From the NCBI GenBank assembly GCA_029817715.1, contig JARUPY010000465.1, positions 3,151,501-3,215,500 on the forward strand: DNA of 64,000 bases. Direction: 5' to 3'. The notes beneath the pieces were generated by a model. That model did not search any database and was not told where the DNA came from. It was given only the letters and a program-made list of their open reading frames with translations. A program made the translations under genes and the position numbers. Numbering within the stretch: position 1 is the stretch's first letter; every line of letters begins with the position of its first letter. Below, one piece after another: positions 49,395-61,073 of this stretch. The DNA comes from Melastoma dodecandrum (taxonomy: Eukaryota > Streptophyta > Magnoliopsida > Myrtales > Melastomataceae).

Positions 49395-50732
49395 ATGTTA
49401 TTCCCTCATCGTCAAAAGTACAAAACAAAAATGAAAAATTATGTCACCCCTCGTGCCAGCAATCTTAAGAAAGGATCTACTGCTGGTACCAGTTACAACA
49501 GCATGGCCAAAGACGTCACTGCCGATTTATGCAAGGAAGAAGCAGTTGTGGAGCTTCCGCTGGTGGAATGTCGAATTTGCCTTGATGAAGACATCGTGTC
49601 GGAGATGGAAATCCCTTGCGAATGCCGGGGCAATCTCATGGTAACTGTCGTGGAATTCCTCTTACAAAAAATTTTCCTGATTCATTAGACAAGTAGGGAT
49701 TGACTACATTTGCGTCATCAACTGAGCTATTACTTCGAGTAAAATTGTTTTAGTATGCACACAAGGCATGCATTCACAAGTGGTACCACATGAGGAGAAA
49801 GAACACCTGCGAAATTTGCCTTCAGGTATGTCCAAATTGAGGAAACCGAGTATTCTTTTTATGTAAGTAATTATCTTTTTTACTGCTTGCTCTAACAAAA
49901 GTCTTGCCGAGTTTGATTTTCCTGCTGCCCTTTCCAACGCATACAGCCCCTGAAGATCCTGGCTCCTTGCGAACTTGGTGACCCCAATCACAATAGGCAA
50001 GTTCGACTTCTTTGATGCCTTTCATTCGAAGTAACATGAGGAAAGGATATTTGAAATTCTTAAACTACCAGGGTGCTTTGCGAGAATGAAGACATACTCA
50101 CAATAGCTCAAGCATTTGAATCCGAACTATTAAACGAGCGGCAGGATCGAGGTACCAATGCCTGCTTGAGATTTTTGCCGATTATCTCCTTCCAAGCCAT
50201 GGTACGTGCCCAGAAGCTATATCATTTCACGACCATCGTGTTTCAAAGAAATTATCCTGGGGTGATCAGAAAGGAATATCCTGTTCTTCCACAGTTGCTC
50301 GTTGATGCTGCGATTGTTGTATTATCCCATCTCAGATCTCATAAAGGGAACCACAATGATGTTTCTATGAGCTACGTGAGTAATACACGATCATAATCAA
50401 TTAAAAACTATAGCGTTGTGGTCATTCTGATCACCACTAACGCTCAGTAAAAACGCGATTTGATGTGCAGATCTGGTGGTCCTTCTTCATCGCAGCAGAG
50501 ATCAGCATACTCGTGCTGATGGGTCTGGGAATATCCTTAGTAAGTCTATCCCTCGAACGTCCCCTGTTTAGAAGAATCTAGTTCTGCCCCTGACATATTA
50601 TTCTATAAATACACAACGCCTGACGATATGCCCCGGCAGGGTTGGCTGCCGAGAGTCTACTTGGTGCAGGAAAATCGTGATGGACGCCGCGTCCCTGTTT
50701 CTCGCGCCATACATGTAAGCCAGGGGGCATAA
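49395..50732 (+). CDS. RING-CH (MARCH-type) membrane E3 ubiquitin ligase
   Basis: Exons 49395-49640, 49754-49825, 49947-49996, 50072-50201, 50295-50375, 50471-50539 and 50640-50732 give 246 aa. Joining exons 1 and 2 completes a C4HC3 finger: C59-x2-C62, C75-x-C77, H85-x2-C88, C101-x2-C104, with WYHMRRKNTCEIC. The His at position 5 and the CEC pair mark RINGv rather than classical RING. Downstream, LLVDAAIVVLSHL and WSFFIAAEISILVLMGLGISL supply hydrophobic, probably membrane-spanning segments, as in MARCH-type ligases. These proteins ubiquitinate membrane proteins. Intron 3 is GC-AG (AG/GCAAGT), and the reading frame only continues if it is used. The short C-terminal exon (GWLPRVYL) and the absence of the usual PGY motif after the finger are unusual. 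The start could lie in an upstream exon. Confidence 0.82.
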
Positions 50733-53602
50733 ATGCTTGGCCGACTGCAGGCAATGAAGGTGGTTTTGGTCGAATAAGTCCAGCATGAAGCTTATCTGAA
50801 GTTGGGCGAAAGCCCAGACTATTTGGACATGGCTCCTACAAGTTGCACCACCGGTCATCCGCTGTTGACCGTTTGTTTTGAGAAATAAAAATTATTCGCT
50901 CTTAACTCACTATTAAAAATAATGAATTTTCTTACCGAATTATAAACAACGAGTTACCCCTTAGTATTAGGTGGTCTTCTGCAAGTGTTATAACAAAATT
51001 TTGCAAAAAAAAAAAAAAAAATGTAAAGATGGGTGGGGGGGAGGGGAAATATTAAATTTGAACGTGACGGCCTGCACGGAAATTAGGTAAACGTGTCAGA
51101 AGGGCACAATAATTACTCCCATCTGCTGTTTATGGTGACAAAATGTGGGCATGAGGAGGGGGGGTGGTTTTCAGAGAGATAAATAAGTAAAACAAAGAAA
51201 CAATGATCAACGTGCATGTCAGTGAAAATGGGTTGTCTTAGATGTGGAAGATGAAAAGGGAAGAGAGGAGCGTGTTAGGGGACTCTGTCTGTAACCCTAA
51301 ACAACACCTACCTATTACCATCTATCTATCATTGGACTTGATTTTCACCTTATCTTTTCTGAATCCTTGTTGGTCGGTCGGTCGGTCAGATATTGGAAAG
51401 CTCTCTCCTCCTCCACCGAAAGTTTTACTCTCCCTCTGTCAATATCTATCTCTATCTCTGATTCCATCATATCGAAGAAGCCCATGTCACCCAGACCTTT
51501 AATCCATCCCTTAAGAGCATAGAACATATATACAACATCTCATCAGATACTAGAAACTGAAACATGGAGAAGTGGGTCTACTGTTTGTTGTTTGTCATCT
51601 TGTTACCGTGGTGTCTGTCTGACTGATTTGATTGATTTTAAATCTCCCTCCAAATCAGAATCAGATATGAATCCCCCCTTCCAAACGTAGGTTAGGATGT
51701 TACGTCATCATTACCGTCGAATCAAGAGTGCATTATAATAAATTGGATCCTTAAAACTTCAAAAAAGAAAAAAAAATACTCCCTGCATAATTCTAGCCTT
51801 GGACACATAAGTGGTATGGTTTTTGTAACCTACGGGTCTAATTCATCGAAACAGCCGAAAACTCTTAAATCCAGAAAAAGGAATGCTTCCTCCCAGGGAA
51901 CTTGTCTTATTTTATTTATTTATTGTTGCTTTTCCTTGGGGGGTTACATTCTCGAAAACGAAAATCAGAACCATCGAGAATTGAAAACTTTCCATATTTG
52001 GCATCGCGTGTTTGAATTTCTTTTCGTGTTTATTTAATTATTTTTTTTTGGGGGGGTGAGTGAATCGACCCCAGAAATGTCGTCCAGAAAATTTAATACC
52101 AGCGACACGACAGGGGGGGTGGGGTGGAGGGTTAAAAAAAAATACAGAACAAGAAACATTGTAAAAACACAAATTTGCAGCGGTGAAAGGAGGGGTTGGG
52201 GGTTAAGATTCATTTAATGTTATTTGGTGGAATGTCAGGGCATCGAAACAAAATTATTTATTATAGACAAAAAATAAAAATTCGCAAGCTGTTTGTTTTA
52301 TTATTTTACATCCACGACGTAAGGACCGCAAAGTTCAAAAAAAAAATCCTGCAGAAACTTGGTGTAAAGAAAGGCGCAGAAATAAATAATGGCGATAAAA
52401 AGGCTTTCCGCGAAATTCGAGGCTGACTCAGTCGCAATTCATCATTCCTTTTCATTTGATTGCTCCGCCCCCAGGGTCAAAATTACCAATAATATTTTAG
52501 AGGGTTTGACCACGAGGCGGAGACTGCTCCCCTCGTTCCATTTGGATGATTTTCCTTTTTTTTTCTAAACCTCGGTTTAGTTCACCTGCATGATTTCTTG
52601 TGCCTTGCCTTAAGGATAAGGAAAATTAATTACGTTTCTAGAATTAACGTTTCAAACTAGCCTTTGTTAGTGAAAATTTTTGAAGTAATTATTCGAATTC
52701 AGTTTTATAAGACTAGACTTTTATAAATTCGAGTTTTATAATAAATAAAGTAAATTTTTTAAAAGTCGAATTTTTTATAACAAATAAGAGGAAAATCTCG
52801 TGTAAAAAACTTGAATTCATCGTAAAGCTAAAATTAAAAAAAAAAAACTTAATTTTATAAAATTCGAGTTTGAATAATATTTTAAAAATTTTAATACCTA
52901 ACAAAACTCTAATTTGTACCGTAACATGAAGAACGAAAGAACGAGGATAAAAACAAGGGTGTTGGATTGGAACAGAGCGCCGAAGAAAGTCTAGAAGTGA
53001 GTGACCCCCCCAACACACAAAGTGGGGTCAGGTCATTCTGACACACAAATTGACTTTACAAATATATATAACGTCATTATTATCTTCCCAACAACAGTTC
53101 AGTTTAATCAAACCTAATCCGGTAGCAGCTGTTAGCTTGTCCTAAACTCAATCTCAGGAAGAAACAAACGACCCTGATTGTGATTAGACCCAGGACCCAG
53201 AAAACCATGTGTGTCCTAGATAAATCCTTATTATTATTTTATTAATTATTTAAATTATACCCCCACCCCCACAAAAGAAAAACAATTTGAGAAATTTGAA
53301 AACCCCAACTCCCATGATATAATAATCACTGTCAACTCCATCACAGACATGCCCAAACCCCAAAACCCATCCTAGTCTTTGATTTTGGCTTTTGTTCGGT
53401 GTCTTACTTCCCCTCCCCCTTCCCCTTCCCCTTCCTAAAAGGAAATCCCAAATAGCAAAGCGAAATCCCCAATTTCTTCGAAAATATGTAGGCTTTTAAT
53501 TTTCTCTTTGTATAAAAAAAAAACAGTTTGTCGGAAATTAAGGTTGTGAGGAAGTGATTCCATTTGTTTTTTTTTTTTTTTGGCTTACCCGGGAGTGGGA
53601 AA
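50733..53602. other. intergenic and leader region of the ZF-HD gene
   Basis: Short A and G homopolymers are present, such as A17 near 51,004. The foldback repeat at 52,630-52,925 is annotated separately. The final ~200 bp are pyrimidine-rich and probably form the 5' UTR of the ZF-HD gene. Confidence 0.45.
52630..52925. repeat. foldback (MITE-like) repeat, copy C
   Basis: The left arm contains TTTGTTAGTGAAAATTTTTG and TTATTCGAATTC. The reverse complement of the right arm contains TTTGTTAGGTATTAAAATTT and TTATTCAAACTCG. The arms can pair imperfectly around an AT-rich centre with repeated TTTTATAA. It resembles the copies at 58.6 and 60.3 kb in arm sequence (TGTTAGT) and in its central AA(G/C)TCGAA-type words. 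Confidence 0.45.
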
Positions 53603-54538
53603 ATGGAGGTAAGCCTGACCCAAGAAGCCGAGCAACCCAGCGGCAATCCCACAGCCGCCGATGACGTCATCGCCCCCCGGAACCACCCCCCTGCCAACGG
53701 CTTCCTCAAGCGCCACGGCCTGCCCCGCAACCACCACCGCCTCGGCGTCGGGGCCAAGGACGGTGCGGACCTGGATGTGGCGTACAAGGAATGCTTGAAG
53801 AACCACGCGGCCTCTCTCGGGGGGCATGCCCTAGACGGCTGCCGCGAGTTCATGCCCTCCCCTTCCGCCACCCCGTTTTACCCCAAGTCCCTCAAGTGCG
53901 ACGCCTGCGGCTGCCACCGCAACTTCCACCGCCGCTGCTTCTTCAACGACTCTCCTCTCCCTGCCCTCCCTCCGCCCCCGCAGCCGGCGTCCTTGAACGC
54001 GGGTCGCCTCGTCGACTTCCAACCCCTCAACCGCCACCAGCAGTCGCCGCCGCCACCTCCCGTGGCTGTCGTCCCGTTGGCCGCGGCCGCGCCGATACGT
54101 AGCCCAGGCTCATCCTCCCCACCGCCGATCTCCTCCGCGTACTACTCCCCCATGATGAGGCTCCCCACGGGTCCGGACAGTGGCTCGGGTCGAAGGACGG
54201 GGCAGCAGAAGCGGTTCCGAACGAAATTCAGCCCAGTCCAGAAGGAGAAGATGCTCGAGTTTGCGGAGAAGGTCGGGTGGAGGATGCAGAGGAGCAACCT
54301 CACCACCATACGCGACTTCTGCGAGGGGATCGGGGTCGATCGCAACGTTTTCAAGGTCTGGATGCACAACAACAAGAACACCCTAGGGAAGAGGATGGGC
54401 ACGGTCAGCCCCAACGGCCTGGTGGGTGAGACCTTCACAAACGAAGGGGAGAACGGAAACGGATGCGACAATGCCATCGGCGGCGGCGACACGGGAGGCG
54501 CACGATTCGGAGGGAGCGGGTCCTCGCCGTCTACTTAA
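53603..54538 (+). CDS. ZHD: zinc-finger homeodomain (ZF-HD/ZHD) transcription factor
   Basis: Intronless, 311 aa from the ATG of MEVSLTQE; the open frame above it has no ATG. Residues ~61-113 form the ZF-HD dimerisation zinc finger: YKECLKNHAASLGGHALDGC, then REFMPSP and [15 protein letters not shown] with the conserved Cys and His ligands. A Pro-rich linker follows. The divergent homeodomain lies at ~200-257: KRFRTKFSPVQKEKMLEFAE, GWRMQRS and VFKVWMHNNKNTLGK, where the recognition helix carries WMHNNK typical of plant ZHDs. ZHDs are nuclear, dimerise through the finger and act in development, ABA and drought responses. A mini zinc finger that could bind this finger lies 3.2 kb downstream on the other strand. 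GC content is much higher than in the flanks. Confidence 0.95.
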   Translation: MEVSLTQEAEQPSGNPTAADDVIAPRNHPPANGFLKRHGLPRNHHRLGVGAKDGADLDVAYKECLKNHAASLGGHALDGCREFMPSPSATPFYPKSLKCDACGCHRNFHRRCFFNDSPLPALPPPPQPASLNAGRLVDFQPLNRHQQSPPPPPVAVVPLAAAAPIRSPGSSSPPPISSAYYSPMMRLPTGPDSGSGRRTGQQKRFRTKFSPVQKEKMLEFAEKVGWRMQRSNLTTIRDFCEGIGVDRNVFKVWMHNNKNTLGKRMGTVSPNGLVGETFTNEGENGNGCDNAIGGGDTGGARFGGSGSSPST

Positions 54539-57500
54539 TCACTGAGTTTAGGTGTCTAAAATAGATGATGAGCACTCACCAAAGTTGATATTATTAGGGG
54601 GACTTAATGTGGGCTTAGACTGAAATATCTGATGTAATCCTGTGGTTTTTAATGTAATGTCTAGTTAATTAAATCATTGGGAATGTCGTCACCATGGAGA
54701 ATGTTCTTGTTGTTTTGGACATTTAAAAAATTAATTTGACCAAATTTGGCATCCTAATTGGTCAAATCCTCGTTGACTAATCTCAAAAAGGCTGTCTGTG
54801 GCCCATGTAAAAGCTACTTAAAAGGTCAATTGATTATCTATCTTGACAATTTTCAATCATGTTGAATTGTTGATTGCTGACATTTGAGGGAGATTAGTAT
54901 AATCCCCATCTCATTCATGGGCCATGTTCATAAGCCCAATAACGGCCCATAAATCCAAAGCCATGATCGACCATCTCATTTGATTTTGCAGATAGTTTTT
55001 CGAGACATGTTTACCAGAAACCTCGATACATTTCTCATCTAGCGATGATAAGCTGTATCTTCTAGCTGAGGTTCGCCATGGCCAACCTTAAATTAGGGAA
55101 CTTACCGCTTTCGGACAAAAGAGGACGCTTGCTTCCACAGATAACTCCAAAGAGACAAAGACTCTACTTTCTCGGAATCGAGAGGAATACAAATAAAAAA
55201 TAGAATGCCTTAGCAATGTGACTTTCTTGTAAATCTGAGCTGCATCGGCGCACTCAATATGGGGGGTATTCGAGAGTTACCATCTCGAGCAATCACATTC
55301 CGGGTGCATAAAACAGTCCCTCCCTTCCCTTATCTGTCTGTCTGGACCACTTCCTCAATGCTCTAAAGTCAATATGCTTATGCTTCTTTCTTGGTGGCAT
55401 ATCTCTCCTAATTCCTAAGAATTGGTCTATTTTTTATTTTTAAATAGAAGAAGAAGAAGAAGAAGAAGAAGAAGAAGAAATCCTTGTCTGAGATATTGGT
55501 GGAAGGAATGCCTAATGTGAGATGATGTCCTCGTGTAACGGTTGGCAAGTACTCGACTTGTTTGATCCCTACTTTGGGTGCCCTCCAGGCACTCACCTTC
55601 TACATCAAAAGGGACATCGCCCGCAACCACCTGCTATGCCGACGGAGTATGCTCGCCTCTCCTTCTCACGGGGATTGTTGGACCTGCTTGGGGACCGTGG
55701 AGGAGAGAAGATCATCGTCAATCTTTACGATCGTTGATTCGTTAATGATACATACCCGGTTTGTTAAAAGGCTTGGTTGAGCCGATGTCTTGTGCTGGCG
55801 TGTGTTTTAAATGAGAAGTTGGTATTCTCTGCAGCCCTTTTTTTTTCTAACTCGAAGGTTGCATGAAACAAATAATAAATAATGACAAGTGGGTGAAAAT
55901 TAAATGGGATTTTTGAATGGGAAGGAGATTGGAGAGTTTGGAAATAACATTTGGTGTGGGATACACCCCCATTTTTGTCAATAAGGCCTCTCTTAATCGT
56001 CTTCTAAGGACTTTGACACTTGCCCATGCAAGAAAATTGTGCCATCTCGCTATTATCCAAATCACAAAAGTTCTTATCGTTGTGTGTATCTCGATGCCGA
56101 ACGGAAAATGGGTGCTAGTGAATGTGACTCGTGTCTGAAAAAAAAAAACAGTGTAAGATTGATAAGTTGGTGATGACGTGATGAATTGTAAATGCACTAT
56201 CTATTACCTTTAAATAAGACATCTCCAACACAATGTTATCCGGTAGAACGGTAAAAAGAAAACATATGCCCCAAATGATTTACTAATGCATGAGCTGCGC
56301 AAGGTGTGAAGCTCTAAAAAAGGGATATAAGTACACTCCAGAGCACCGAGAGTTCACCTAAAAATTTTAAGTTTGAATATCAATTGTCTCGTCTTGAAGC
56401 ACTTATAAGAATCAAGCCTTAGTGGACTTGACTTGCTTAGAGTTGTTGGGTCTTACAACAAACTTAAATGAATGTACCGGATTTGTGTCGAGGCAACGCC
56501 CTCAAATTTTCTGATCCAGTAATTTTCCACCGAACTTTCACCTGTGTGTGTTACCAAAAGCCTCATAGTTTCGGGGCATGAATGAAATGAATTGAGTTGT
56601 CGCCAGGTGATGAAAGCACGGACAATCATTGGGCCTTGATCTTCCATGGGCCATCTGTGCTTGGCCCAATTATAAATAAGATTGAATTGGGGCCTAACAT
56701 TAAACGGGCCTCACCTCTCCCTTTTAAATATTCATACAAACGACAATCTCGATATTCAATTTCTCACTAATTTCGTTCGAGTAATGATAAGACATTTGAA
56801 TACCAAATGTGGAATCTCCATTACTAAGCAGTTGTTTTTACGTTATTACAGAGTTAACGAGGGAGACTCGGACAAGGGGAGGTGAACGTGAGAGTCGGCT
56901 GAAGGAGTGGAACTATGTTGTTGTCCGAACGGATTCACATGGACATTCTTGCGTTTGTCTGAATGGGGAGGGAGTATAATAACAACTAATGTAATGTTCG
57001 GTGGAAAGGAGGAGCCCTTTTCCCACCAAACTAAAATATCTAGCATATGCAATGTGATAGATCTTTTGCATATCGATGAGCACATTTCTCTAGCTAAAGA
57101 AAGAGACAACATGTTAGGCTGGCCGAGCGTTCGTGTCAGATCTTCCTCGCCTCCCGCATTTTATCCAATGAAATCTCGTTTCCATCGTTCGCATGGATCA
57201 AACGTTCCGATTCAAATACGGGGTCAGTTTGAGGCTGGACTAGGGGGGGGGGGTGTTAAGTGGTTGAGCTCTGCCATCAATTCCACTCTTCTTTGCCCTG
57301 TTTAGATTAATAATTAACAGTGTGGCCAACCGAGACCCAACGACCGCCATGATGATCATTAGGCCTTTTGTGGGCCTGTTCTCGTTTTAACCACTAATCT
57401 TTGTTTTCCTTTAAGTAAAAGTTCTAGTTTTCTAATCCAACAGTCGGGAAATTCCATAGCTTTTGTTCTTTCAAAATTCCAATCAGTGTTGCCTCAAACA

Positions 57501-57742
57501 ACCGAAGGTTCATGAATGGAAAGGAAACAAGAAAGTGACCCCAAGTTGCTACAGTGGAAAAGAAAAGATAGAGGGAGGATAAATAACAGGATTTTGCTTT
57601 CTATCACTTGACACTGCATGAGGGATCGAAATCAAGTGGAACTCTCGTTGCGAAACCACTATCCTCGCAGCTCCAACAACCGTTTTCTTTTTCCATTTAG
57701 TGCACTGAAATAAAAGCGATGGACGAGAATCAAGAAACGCGA
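54539..57742. other. intergenic between ZF-HD and MIF genes
   Basis: Both genes point into this interval and their 3' UTRs lie at its ends. It contains a GAA microsatellite (55,447-55,480) and an 11-base G run (57,243-57,253). No further gene is supported. Confidence 0.5.
55447..55480. repeat. (GAA)n microsatellite
   Basis: About eleven perfect GAA units on the plus strand, TTC on the minus. On the minus strand it produces a spurious poly-Phe/Leu open frame. Confidence 0.9.
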
Positions 57743-58003
57743 TCAACACTCCTCCTTCTTGTGGAAGTTCCTATGGCAGCCGCAAGAAGCACAAGTGTAT
57801 GTGGCGTTCGGCCCTGAACCTGGGATGAAACGGGTACATCCATCGAGGGAGTGGCCTCCTGTGGAGGCGGCGTGGTTCTTCTGGCAGGCGGTCCACCTCA
57901 CGTTGTTGGAGGAATGAGCCCTCGATTGTGACTGGTCTCGGCCGTCGTCGGAAAAGGACAAGGAGCCTCTTGTCGATGATGGCCTGAGGACGACCTTCTT
58001 CAT
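57743..58003 (-). CDS. MIF: MINI ZINC FINGER (MIF) protein
   Basis: Intronless, 86 aa, the usual MIF size. After a short basic N-terminus [10 protein letters not shown], residues 36-81 are a complete ZF-HD-type finger: [20 protein letters not shown], then CTRFIPG and [17 protein letters not shown]. There is no homeodomain. MIFs are known microProteins: they dimerise with ZHD factors through this finger and stop them from reaching the nucleus or DNA. A consensus TATA box stands 84 bp upstream of the ATG. Its position 3.2 kb from a ZHD gene, tail to tail, suggests common origin or at least an old linkage. Confidence 0.95.
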   Translation of the reverse strand: MKKVVLRPSSTRGSLSFSDDGRDQSQSRAHSSNNVRWTACQKNHAASTGGHSLDGCTRFIPGSGPNATYTCASCGCHRNFHKKEEC

Positions 58004-58086
58004 CGTCCCAGGAAGAGAATGGGGAATCCTACTGTTTCAAAGGATTGAAATGATATTGAGGAGTAACCCTAATAAGATTGATTCCA

Positions 58087-58094
58087 TATTTATA
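58087..58094 (-). promoter_or_regulatory. TATA box of the MIF gene
   Basis: The minus strand reads TATAAATA 84 bp upstream of the MIF start codon, implying a 5' UTR of about 50 nt. This is the best placed core-promoter element in the window. Confidence 0.6.
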
Positions 58095-58626
58095 GGCTGT
58101 AATTTAGTAAAGGTAATTGACCATTTCCTTTTCTATGGCGCAATAGTAAGGTACAAACCGATTTTACTACCACATCTAAGTACATTTTGCTTTTAGAATT
58201 TGTCATAATACACGATAGATTTTTTATGGTGTGATATTAAAAAATTCAATAAAAATGCTCACATGGCAAATCTTGAATGAAAAATGTACCTAATCTTCGA
58301 TATGGTACCGTCTCCCGACACCATGCGACCTTTATATTCGGTACAAGCCTTAAGCTGATGTTGCTCGAAATAATTTCGCGAAAGTATGAACATGAGATTA
58401 AGGACCTAGCACTAACATGTTAGTTCGACGTAATCGAAAATCCATATGCAGCAACTGTTGTTGAAGAAGGTAGGCAACAACAAGCGTGACAAAGATAAAC
58501 GGAACAAGTAGATCGATTTCGAATATTTCTATCATTTTGCACAGAGCTCTCATAGCATATCGTCGATGCTTTTCAATGGATTGTTTTGAAGTGACTAAGT
58601 GACGGTTGTCTTAACCATAAGAGTTA

Positions 58627-58929
58627 GTTACGTTCCAAAATATTGTTAGTCAGAAGAAAAAACATTGTGAAATAGGGTAAACATTTTCAAAATTCATGAA
58701 ATATTGTCCTAAAGTCGAACTTTATAAGTTTGATTTTATTCAAAAAATGTTAAACTTATATTGTTTGACTTCCAAACAGTCTCAAAAAAGTAAAATAAAT
58801 AAATAAGGTAAGTCGAACTTATAACGTTCGACTTATAAAGTTCGACTTCGGACATTATTTTCGAAATTTTAACACTGCATGTCCTATTTTGCGAATTCTT
58901 TTTCGACTAACATTACAATGGAACGAACC
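58627..58929. repeat. foldback (MITE-like) repeat, copy A
   Basis: The left arm starts GTTACGTTCC, then TATTGTTAGTCAG, GAAATAGGGTAAAC and AATATTGTCCTAAAGTCGAA. The reverse complement of the right arm starts GGTTCGTTCC, then TAATGTTAGTCG, CAAAATAGGACATG and ATAATGTCCGAAGTCGAA. The arms are thus roughly 90 bp imperfect inverted repeats around a centre with further AGTCGAACTTATAA/AACGTTCGACTTATAA palindromes. No open frame. The structure suggests a MITE; no target duplication was established. Confidence 0.6.
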
Positions 58930-60262
58930 CTTAACCATAGCGCAATTAAATGGTTAGTCAAGCAATCGCTACAAAAAGAAATGGCAGGTGGATTTGGTGG
59001 CCCGATATTAAGTTGGATTAGATGGTATATGCACCAATAAACATTCACTACATGTAATTAATATGGTGATGTAGTGCCATTAGGGAGGGATCAAATCAAA
59101 ACCAGCTAAGCAAAGGTTTAAACATGGAAATTTGTGGCCCCCCTTTTACCAATTAACTCTTCTATTTGAAAAATAAAGGGGAAAAAGGAGTGGGGACGTC
59201 TCATTTAATAATTAACACTAAGCTGTATATTTATATGTGTTAACAAATCCTTCTTTGTTTAAGGTGAATTTGAAAAGAAAGTTTAACCAAATAATTAATT
59301 TGTCGGATAAACATCTGCGTCGCCATTCTAGAAAAAACTGTGAGCAAGTTGTAAAAATCACCACAAAGACCTTGAGGGAAAAAATGGCAACTTTTCTAGA
59401 AAAATATATTTCCGATTGAGTTTTTCTTTCTTGAAATGTTTGCCAGAATAAGATTTAGGAAAAGTCAGAAAACAAGTGAATGCAATTCTCTAGTCATGTT
59501 GTCGATACGAAAATTGACTTTAATACCAAAAAAATTAAATAAAAACCTCGAAACTACACATAGTTGTTTCATCCGGGATAATAGTAGATATCCATCAATT
59601 TCAAGGTGCATGCTTCTGATAATGGGCCCATCAACCTAATGGAATCACTCACCCACCACAATCTCAATCAAAACTCATAACAAAAAAGAGTTCAAAATAA
59701 CAGTGATCATAATTAATTTAGTTTCAAAAGAGAATCTACCTTAGTTAGTTAAGCAATCTTCAAGAAGTGCTTTTTGGACCGATTAAATTTTATTCTAGAT
59801 AGGGTACTTACATGGAAAGGAGCCGGCCCCGATGAGTTGTCATGTGATTTGAAGTGGCTCCGCCAAAGACATAGGGGAACTGACCCACCTTCGAGAGTTG
59901 GGTCAGATAAGGTTTGGCAAAAGAGCAAGAGCCTAAACTGAACCCAACTTACAGTTACATCAAATATGGGGAGAGGGAGATATTTTTTCCTAACAATTTG
60001 GTGAATCCAACTTTATTCCCAGAAACCACATTTAAAAGATCTAGCAACTCTTTGCTGTCATTTTTCCCAAGAACATGGAGTTGGGTGAGTTCTTGTATTT
60101 GACTAGATTTAAGGCAATCACAAAAGTTAGCTCAAATCCTTGGATTCTATCCCCTCCTCTTCCCCTTTTTCTTTGGTTGGTCAGTCCACAAATGCAGTAT
60201 ATGGGCAATGAATTTTTGCACTTGGGATTGAGATTTTGTCGCTATGTAAAAATAGGAGCTTT

Positions 60263-60487
60263 GTTCGTTAATAATGTTAGTCAGCAAAAAATTTTGCGAA
60301 ATAAGGTTTTTACTTTTAAAATTTATTGACTAATGCCTAAGTCTAGGCCGATTTCCTTAAGGCACAAAATCGGTCTTACCAGAGTCAATTTCAGGGTATT
60401 AGTCACCAAATTTTAAAATTAAAGACTTTATTTCATAAATTTTTTTTTTTATAAAAACCCGTTAAAATAGGGTGGTTAAGAGTTATT
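60263..60487. repeat. foldback (MITE-like) repeat, copy B
   Basis: The left arm has TGCGAAATAAGGTTTTTACT, TTTAAAATTTATTGACTAAT. The reverse complement of the right arm has TATGAAATAAAGTCTTTAAT, TTTAAAATTTGGTGACTAAT. Its left end GTTCGTTAATAATGTTAGTC matches the arm of copy A at 58.6 kb, so the two belong to one family. Confidence 0.55.
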
Positions 60488-60847
60488 TTCAGAAATGTGC
60501 CGTCATAACTTTTGGGCTCAAAGCCCAATTCGTCTTCTGGGTAAGATCAAGCCCATTTGTTGCAACCCAAGTAAGTAAGCTTCTGTCCTTACCTCACATC
60601 ACACGACCAGACAACATATAATAGAATAGAAGCCACATTAAATCAGCCTTTCTTCGTAATCCAGCTCCAGTATTTTGGGCATTATGAACTAAACTATTAC
60701 TTTATCTTAAACTGCATTGATTCGCGAGAAGAGGAAAAGGAAAATAAAAAGAGAGTGAATAGCGAGTCTCTTTTGATTTGTCTGGAAGTTCATTCAATGG
60801 ACCTGGACACACAACAGTCTTTAGACACCTTCTACAATAATTACAAG

Positions 60848-60875
60848 TATATATATATATATATATATATATATA
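60848..60875. repeat. (AT)n microsatellite
   Basis: About fourteen AT units, a plain dinucleotide repeat downstream of the MYB30-like gene. Confidence 0.9.
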
Positions 60876-61073
60876 ACATGGGTTTTGGAAAAAAATAACA
60901 CATGGAGATCCAAATGAACGATGGATTAGAAAATGCCCATTTTGATACGTCGGAATCAGTCAAATCCATGGAGGACGCCCCAAAAATAAAACTAATCAGG
61001 GAACCAAAAAACTGCAATTTGATATGGTGACAAAATAATTAGGAGCCCATTTTTTAAAAAAGAAAAATAGAAG

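Larger units (their letters stand above)
58100..61073. other. intergenic between MIF and the MYB30-like gene, repeat-bearing
   Basis: It holds two foldback repeats (58,627-58,929 and 60,263-60,487) and an AT microsatellite (about 60,848-60,875). No coding region is supported. Confidence 0.5.

Noticed and set aside
53564..53602. Thirteen extra N-terminal residues (poly-Phe) on the ZHD protein
   Set aside because: The frame begins with TTG inside a T tract and does not match ZHD proteins.
55408..55630. Minus-strand frames with poly-Phe/Leu
   Set aside because: Produced by the GAA microsatellite.
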